Below, in pieces: positions 60,641 through 64,000 of a stretch of DNA of 64,000 bases. Numbering within the stretch: position 1 is the first letter of the stretch; every line of letters begins with the position of its first letter. Under the pieces are notes generated by a model. That model had not been told where the DNA came from. It did not search any database and saw nothing but the letters and a program-made list of their open reading frames with translations. Source of the stretch: Lachnospiraceae bacterium (lineage in GTDB: Bacteria > Bacillota > Clostridia > Lachnospirales > Lachnospiraceae); the NCBI GenBank assembly GCA_017542245.1, contig JAFXXN010000173.1:1-64000 (forward strand), written 5' to 3'. Both the position numbers and the translations under genes were made by a program.

Positions 60641-60671
60641 AAAAAAGAAAGCGCCGATGGAAATCGACGCT
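60641..60671 (-). terminator. Terminator of the lysine riboswitch
   Basis: On the minus strand AGCGTCGAT pairs with ATCGGCGCT (one T-G) around TTCC and is followed by TTCTTTTTT. The competing antiterminator is TAAAG-c-TACAA with TTGTACTTTA just upstream, which shares the TTTAG at the base of the terminator. Confidence 0.85.
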
Positions 60672-60716
60672 AAAGTACAATCTATACTGAGTTGCATACT
60701 CATCTGTTGTAGCTTT

Positions 60717-60881
60717 AGGTAGCGCTCCATCAAGAATGATGACAGTCAAAGGGCTGTTAACCCAATAACCAACCCCCATAGTTCAAGGAATATGAGGATT
60801 TCGGCATCTCATCCTTTCACTTTTCTTCTCCCATGCCTGACATGTCCGAAAAGCTACTGATAATCGATGCACCTCTACCAA
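60717..60881 (-). ncRNA. Lysine riboswitch (L-box)
   Basis: Read on the minus strand: GGTAGAGGTGC, then AGTA, GTGAAAGGATGAGATGCCGA, GGGTTGG, TGACTGTCATCATTCTTGATGGAGCGCTACC. P1 is GGTAG/CTACC with the GAGGTGC/GGAGCG-type core. These are the L-box landmarks in order. It lies in the dapA leader, whose product is the first enzyme of lysine synthesis. The 60568-60983 gap holds only this leader, its terminator, a further hairpin TTGCAC...GTGCAA at 60610-60640 and the promoter. Confidence 0.95.
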
Positions 60882-60889
60882 ACAACCGT

Positions 60890-60918
60890 ATATTAACATA
60901 ACCAAAATATTATGTCAA
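60890..60918 (-). promoter_or_regulatory. Promoter of the lysine-riboswitch operon
   Basis: TTGACA, a 17-base spacer and TAATAT on the minus strand, just before the aptamer. Confidence 0.85.
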
Positions 60919-60983
60919 TATGTTTTTTGTAAAATTACAAACTTGTACAAATGTATGTCCCCAAAAGACACTTTTCCCAATCT

Positions 60984-61688
60984 TTATGCAAAAGCTTCAA
61001 GAGCCACTTCCATCATGTTACGGAATCCGGTCTGACGCTCTTCGGGACTCAAAGCTTCGTTTCTGTATAAATGATCCGATACTGTAAGCATGCAAAGGGA
61101 ATTTTTTCCGAAACGTGCTGCATTCATATAGAAAAGAGCTGCTTCCATTTCTACTCCGAGCACTCCCATCTTCTTCCATCTGTCATTAATGCTCGGATCC
61201 TCTACGTAAAAATAATCCGTAGAAATAACATTTCCTACAACCGTCTTTACTCCAAGTCTTTCAGCAGTATCAACTGCCTTTCTCAAAAGCTCATATGTTG
61301 CAACCGGTGCATAGTGCCCCGGAAGGTTGAAATTACTTACATAGTTGGAATCTGTACATGCTCCGATGGCAATAACAAGATCACCCAAAGCTATATCATC
61401 GGAATATGCGCCCATTGATCCGATACGGATAATGTTTTCAACATCATAGAAATTAAAAAGCTCATAGGTATAAATACCTACAGAAGGCATTCCCATTCCG
61501 CCTCCCATAACTGATATCTTCTTGCCCTTATACGTTCCGGTATATCCGAACATATTCCGGACAGTATTAAAGCAGACAATATCCTCCAAATAGTTTTCAG
61601 CAATGTACTTCGCCCTTAACGGATCTCCGGGCATAAGAACTGTCTTAGCTATGTCGCCTTTGTTGGCACTGTTATGCGGTGTACTCAT
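60984..61688 (-). CDS. deoD: Purine-nucleoside phosphorylase, DeoD type
   Basis: 234 residues. His5, Gly21-Asp22 (LMPGDPLRA) and GSMGAYS are phosphate and nucleoside site residues; GVEMEAA and TVSDHLYR complete the DeoD signature. It cleaves purine nucleosides with phosphate. The ribosome binding site is weak (GATAAG). It starts 91 bases after the PHP gene; an inverted repeat TACTGT...ACAGTA lies between. Confidence 0.93.
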   Translation of the reverse strand: MSTPHNSANKGDIAKTVLMPGDPLRAKYIAENYLEDIVCFNTVRNMFGYTGTYKGKKISVMGGGMGMPSVGIYTYELFNFYDVENIIRIGSMGAYSDDIALGDLVIAIGACTDSNYVSNFNLPGHYAPVATYELLRKAVDTAERLGVKTVVGNVISTDYFYVEDPSINDRWKKMGVLGVEMEAALFYMNAARFGKNSLCMLTVSDHLYRNEALSPEERQTGFRNMMEVALEAFA

Positions 61689-61778
61689 TTTCTTATCCGG
61701 ATCAACAACCCTTTCCCCTTTCTATATTTTTGACAAAATACTGTCATATGTACATTTACAGTACTTCTCCTACAAAAG

Positions 61779-62588
61779 TCATTTAAGTCCCAAGTCTTCA
61801 AGTTCAACCTGCCTACCGATATTGCGTTCATCATACAGGAACATCGGAAGCATATTCTTCATCTCCGGTGTGATGATCTTCCTCTCTTCGGGAATCAAAG
61901 GAATAAAACCTTTTCCTGATTTTATCCGTTCCACATAATCTTTAATATCATTAAGCGGCTCTTCAAACAGCATTCCCGCAATCGACGGTGCAAGATTCTT
62001 AGCTTCATGAAGATCTGTTCCGGATGTCATTGTTATGTTTCTGTCTTTACAGAAATTATAAGCAAATGCATCCTGATATACAGGATTACCGAAATTACAT
62101 ACTTCCATGGCATGACACTGAAGAGGATGCAGCTTAACCTTTTGTATATAAGGTCGCTCCCTGAAGGGATGGGCCCCTACCACAAGACCTCCTGCCTCAT
62201 CTACAATTTTAAACAATTCATCATGAGGACAGTCCTTAACTTCAGGATGCTTTTTTAACCATGCTTTATCAAGACCGTAAATCAGATACTCATCTACAAG
62301 CCTGTTTGCCTCCCAGCCGAAAAAGACTTTAACCCCCTGCTTGTCTCCTTCTTCTTTCGCCAGCTCGTATCCTTTACAAAACTCTTCTACGAAATCCTCC
62401 CAAGGTAGAGATCTGTCAACAGCCGTATTTCCATGAAAGAAATGATCTGTAATGATCATTCCGTCATAACCAAGCTCCTTAAATGTATGTATATAATCTG
62501 CCGCATGAGTCCGTGAGCAGGCACTGCTCTCACATGTATGCATATGGACTTCATATTTGTAAGGATACTTATCATTTTTTTTCAACAT
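61779..62588 (-). CDS. PHP-domain phosphoesterase
   Basis: 269 residues. HMHTCESS (motif I), ITDHFFHG, WEANR, GAHPFRE and TSGTDLHEA supply the histidines and aspartates of the PHP metal site. It is a stand-alone PHP protein, probably a phosphatase or nuclease on small substrates; nothing shows which. GGAGG lies five bases before the ATG at 62588, so the 22-residue longer reading was rejected. Confidence 0.85.
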   Translation of the reverse strand: MLKKNDKYPYKYEVHMHTCESSACSRTHAADYIHTFKELGYDGMIITDHFFHGNTAVDRSLPWEDFVEEFCKGYELAKEEGDKQGVKVFFGWEANRLVDEYLIYGLDKAWLKKHPEVKDCPHDELFKIVDEAGGLVVGAHPFRERPYIQKVKLHPLQCHAMEVCNFGNPVYQDAFAYNFCKDRNITMTSGTDLHEAKNLAPSIAGMLFEEPLNDIKDYVERIKSGKGFIPLIPEERKIITPEMKNMLPMFLYDERNIGRQVELEDLGLK

Positions 62589-62644
62589 AAATTCCTCCAT
62601 AGGGCCAAAAACTGTTCTGCCCCCAACTTTCGATACTGAATAAA

Positions 62645-62673
62645 AGTATAACACTATATAGTATTATAATCAA
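62645..62673 (-). promoter_or_regulatory. Promoter of the PHP gene
   Basis: TTGATT, a 17-base spacer and TATACT on the minus strand, just after the stop of the DUF3810 gene. Confidence 0.55.
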
Positions 62674-62682
62674 TAAAAATAT

Positions 62683-63789
62683 TTAGGCTTTTCCTTCTCT
62701 CTTCCTCTTCTCAGCAAGCAGAAGATCTACCATTCTTCCGTAACTTTTTGTCCCATCCTCAACACTGTTCATTTTCAGATATGTGTTATTCATTTTTTCA
62801 CCGGCATTGCTTAATGCAGTATCTTTAAACTCCGCCCAGTATTTTGAATTTTCCCTATAATCCAGAAGAACTCCTTCGCTGTATTTTGCATTCAGTTCAT
62901 AATATCTGTCTTTATCGGCAGCATACAGCTGATTTCCCGTATGAACAAGAGCAAGCATATATCCGCTGTATCTCAGTTCAGGAGAATCCGAATTAACACA
63001 GGCCAAATACCCGATATAATTTGCCTCGTCCTCCCGCATAAATCCCCTAAGATGGCTAAGCTCATGACAGGTAGTGTAGGCTAAGGAATAATCAGGAATA
63101 TCAACATTTATATTGGATTCAACAGTCCACGGAAAATACACGCCGGTAATATTAAATTCCGACATGACTCTTGAAAAAATAACCGGTTTGGCATACGGGT
63201 AAAAGCCGGAAAGGATATCGTATTCTTCTGCCAGTTTACTCATTGCTTTCCTGCATTCCTCCGACCTTTCCCTGTTACTCATGGCCGAAACAAATGTCTG
63301 ACCTTCTTCAATATTAAGTGCGTCTCTTGCTGCATTTGTTTTTTCTATCAATTCCTCACATAAGTCATAGAGTTCATCCACTGTTGACTTTCTTATTTCC
63401 AGACCACTGAATTTTGTAAATTCATATCTGTAGTAATTGGTACCTGCGCCTATCATAAACCATATAAAAACAATACCCACTGCTATAAACAGGAATCTTA
63501 TCGAATCCAGTACGGTATACAGTTTTTCCTTTGATCTTATAATTCTTATGATTGAGATAACCGGATACGCTGCTACTCCCAACGCAAAAAATATCAATAG
63601 CCACTCAGCTACGGAAAATGGAAGGAAACCATCTATAACAGACATGATAAAACCATATACCCTGTATATCCCCCTGGCAAAAACATATTCAGCTATATCA
63701 CTGCTGCTCTTTGCCAAAATAAGACAAAGAAGCCCTATAGGCCAACAAAGTAAAATCAGATTCCTTTTCTGTCTTATAATCTTTTTCAT
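62683..63789 (-). CDS. DUF3810 membrane protein with HExxH zinc motif
   Basis: 368 residues. Three membrane helices in the first 115 residues are followed by a soluble domain. TTCHELSHLRGFMREDEANYIGY holds the HExxH motif and a downstream Glu, as in gluzincin-type metalloproteases and DUF3810 proteins. A zinc-dependent membrane-linked peptidase acting outside the cell is a fair inference; it is not proven. The first residues carry a basic segment. No clear neighbour relation is seen. Confidence 0.78.
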   Translation of the reverse strand: MKKIIRQKRNLILLCWPIGLLCLILAKSSSDIAEYVFARGIYRVYGFIMSVIDGFLPFSVAEWLLIFFALGVAAYPVISIIRIIRSKEKLYTVLDSIRFLFIAVGIVFIWFMIGAGTNYYRYEFTKFSGLEIRKSTVDELYDLCEELIEKTNAARDALNIEEGQTFVSAMSNRERSEECRKAMSKLAEEYDILSGFYPYAKPVIFSRVMSEFNITGVYFPWTVESNINVDIPDYSLAYTTCHELSHLRGFMREDEANYIGYLACVNSDSPELRYSGYMLALVHTGNQLYAADKDRYYELNAKYSEGVLLDYRENSKYWAEFKDTALSNAGEKMNNTYLKMNSVEDGTKSYGRMVDLLLAEKRKREGKA

Positions 63790-63821
63790 TTACATATACC
63801 AACTGATCCTAAAAATATACA

Positions 63822-63849
63822 GGTGCCAGAGGAACCTTCCCCTGACACC
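63822..63849 (-). terminator. Hairpin after the chemotaxis receptor gene, repeat-related
   Basis: On the minus strand GGTGTCAGGGG pairs with CCTCTGGCACC (two wobbles) and is followed by TGTATATTTTT. Its core resembles the hairpin element at 3069-3102. Confidence 0.65.
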
Positions 63850-63878
63850 CTCAAATGATCATAATGACTAAGGTCAAT

Positions 63879-63910
63879 GTCACCTCGAAAACGCCTTCAG
63901 CGTTTCCTCG
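63879..63910. repeat. Dispersed palindromic repeat, copy 3
   Basis: GTCACCTCGAAAACGCCTTC and AGCGTTTCCTCG, the same element as at 9321 and 46731. It begins at the base next to the stop codon of the receptor gene. Confidence 0.8.
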
Positions 63911-64000
63911 TTATATCTTGAATACCTTAACTTCATTCTTCAGTTCATCCAGATTTTCACCAAGCTTTATGGCCGTCTTATCCAGATTTTCAATGTTATT
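63911..64000 (-). CDS. C-terminal end of a methyl-accepting chemotaxis protein (partial)
   Basis: The last 29 codons read NNIENLDKTAIKLGENLDEL and KNEVKVFKI, closed by TAA. A final helix ending in (V/L)xxFKI is typical of chemoreceptor C-termini. The rest lies beyond the window, so the assignment rests on this tail only. Confidence 0.6.
   Translation of the reverse strand, partial: NNIENLDKTAIKLGENLDELKNEVKVFKI

Noticed and set aside
60564-60779. A 71-codon minus-strand frame before dapA
   Set aside because: It lies inside the lysine riboswitch and terminator; the leader structure explains the sequence.

Overview
The window looks like a chromosomal segment of a low-GC, anaerobic Firmicute of the Lachnospiraceae type (Butyrivibrio, Roseburia and relatives). 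The reasons are an AT-rich sequence with strong GGAGG ribosome binding sites, LytTR two-component regulators, secreted Big2-domain proteins, DUF5050 and DUF5808 families, and a lysine-riboswitch dapA-dapB operon followed by a small DUF6145-like gene, dusB and coaX. This placement is inference from gene content; there is no rRNA marker. Most genes lie on the minus strand. No tRNA, rRNA, CRISPR array or intact mobile element was seen. The only mobile trace is a possible transposase C-terminus at the left edge.

Layout. 0-9 kb: a LytTR response regulator and GHKL sensor kinase, then a separate unit of two paralogous lipoproteins with a CX4CXHX5C motif and an ABC-2 exporter. 9-12 kb: a NaChBac-type voltage-gated sodium channel with a lipoprotein and a membrane protein downstream, divergent from a second LytTR regulator. 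12-23 kb: a lipoprotein, a degenerate PPP-type phosphatase, a DAACS symporter with an extra N-terminal ATPase-like domain, secreted Big2 proteins, a DUF4886 protein, CstA and several unknowns. 23-32 kb: an accessory-looking AT-rich stretch with an AAA ATPase behind an array of short repeats, an XRE-Uma2 fusion, zinc-ribbon/CFI-box proteins, an HTH plus lipoprotein pair behind a c-di-GMP-I riboswitch and terminator, a large Big2/Fn3 surface protein and a coiled-coil lipoprotein.

32-36.5 kb: a transmembrane Ser/Thr kinase, two paralogous XRE-like regulators and a GGDEF diguanylate cyclase. The kinase and the second regulator share a near-identical promoter block. 36.5-42.6 kb: one operon with two ABC-2 exporters, a YtrA-type GntR regulator, a DUF5808 protein and a YxlE-like PLDc_N protein. 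42.7-55 kb: a lone PTS IIC, tcdA, an ArsB/NhaD-type transporter, ispF, an SH3/DUF5050 pair, an S66 peptidase, a GH5 glucanase, a HAD phosphatase, rlmH, a CNNM/CBS protein and a methyl-accepting chemotaxis protein.

55-64 kb is mostly housekeeping: asd, the lysine-riboswitch operon dapA-dapB-DUF6145-dusB-coaX, deoD, a PHP phosphoesterase, a DUF3810 metallopeptidase-like protein and the end of a second chemotaxis receptor. Asd, DapA and DapB supply the first part of the lysine/diaminopimelate pathway. Signalling is dense: two LytTR regulators, c-di-GMP synthesis and sensing, a receptor kinase and two chemoreceptors. Three kinds of short hairpin repeat recur between genes. Coordinates of many starts were moved to the ATG, GTG or TTG that has a proper ribosome binding site.
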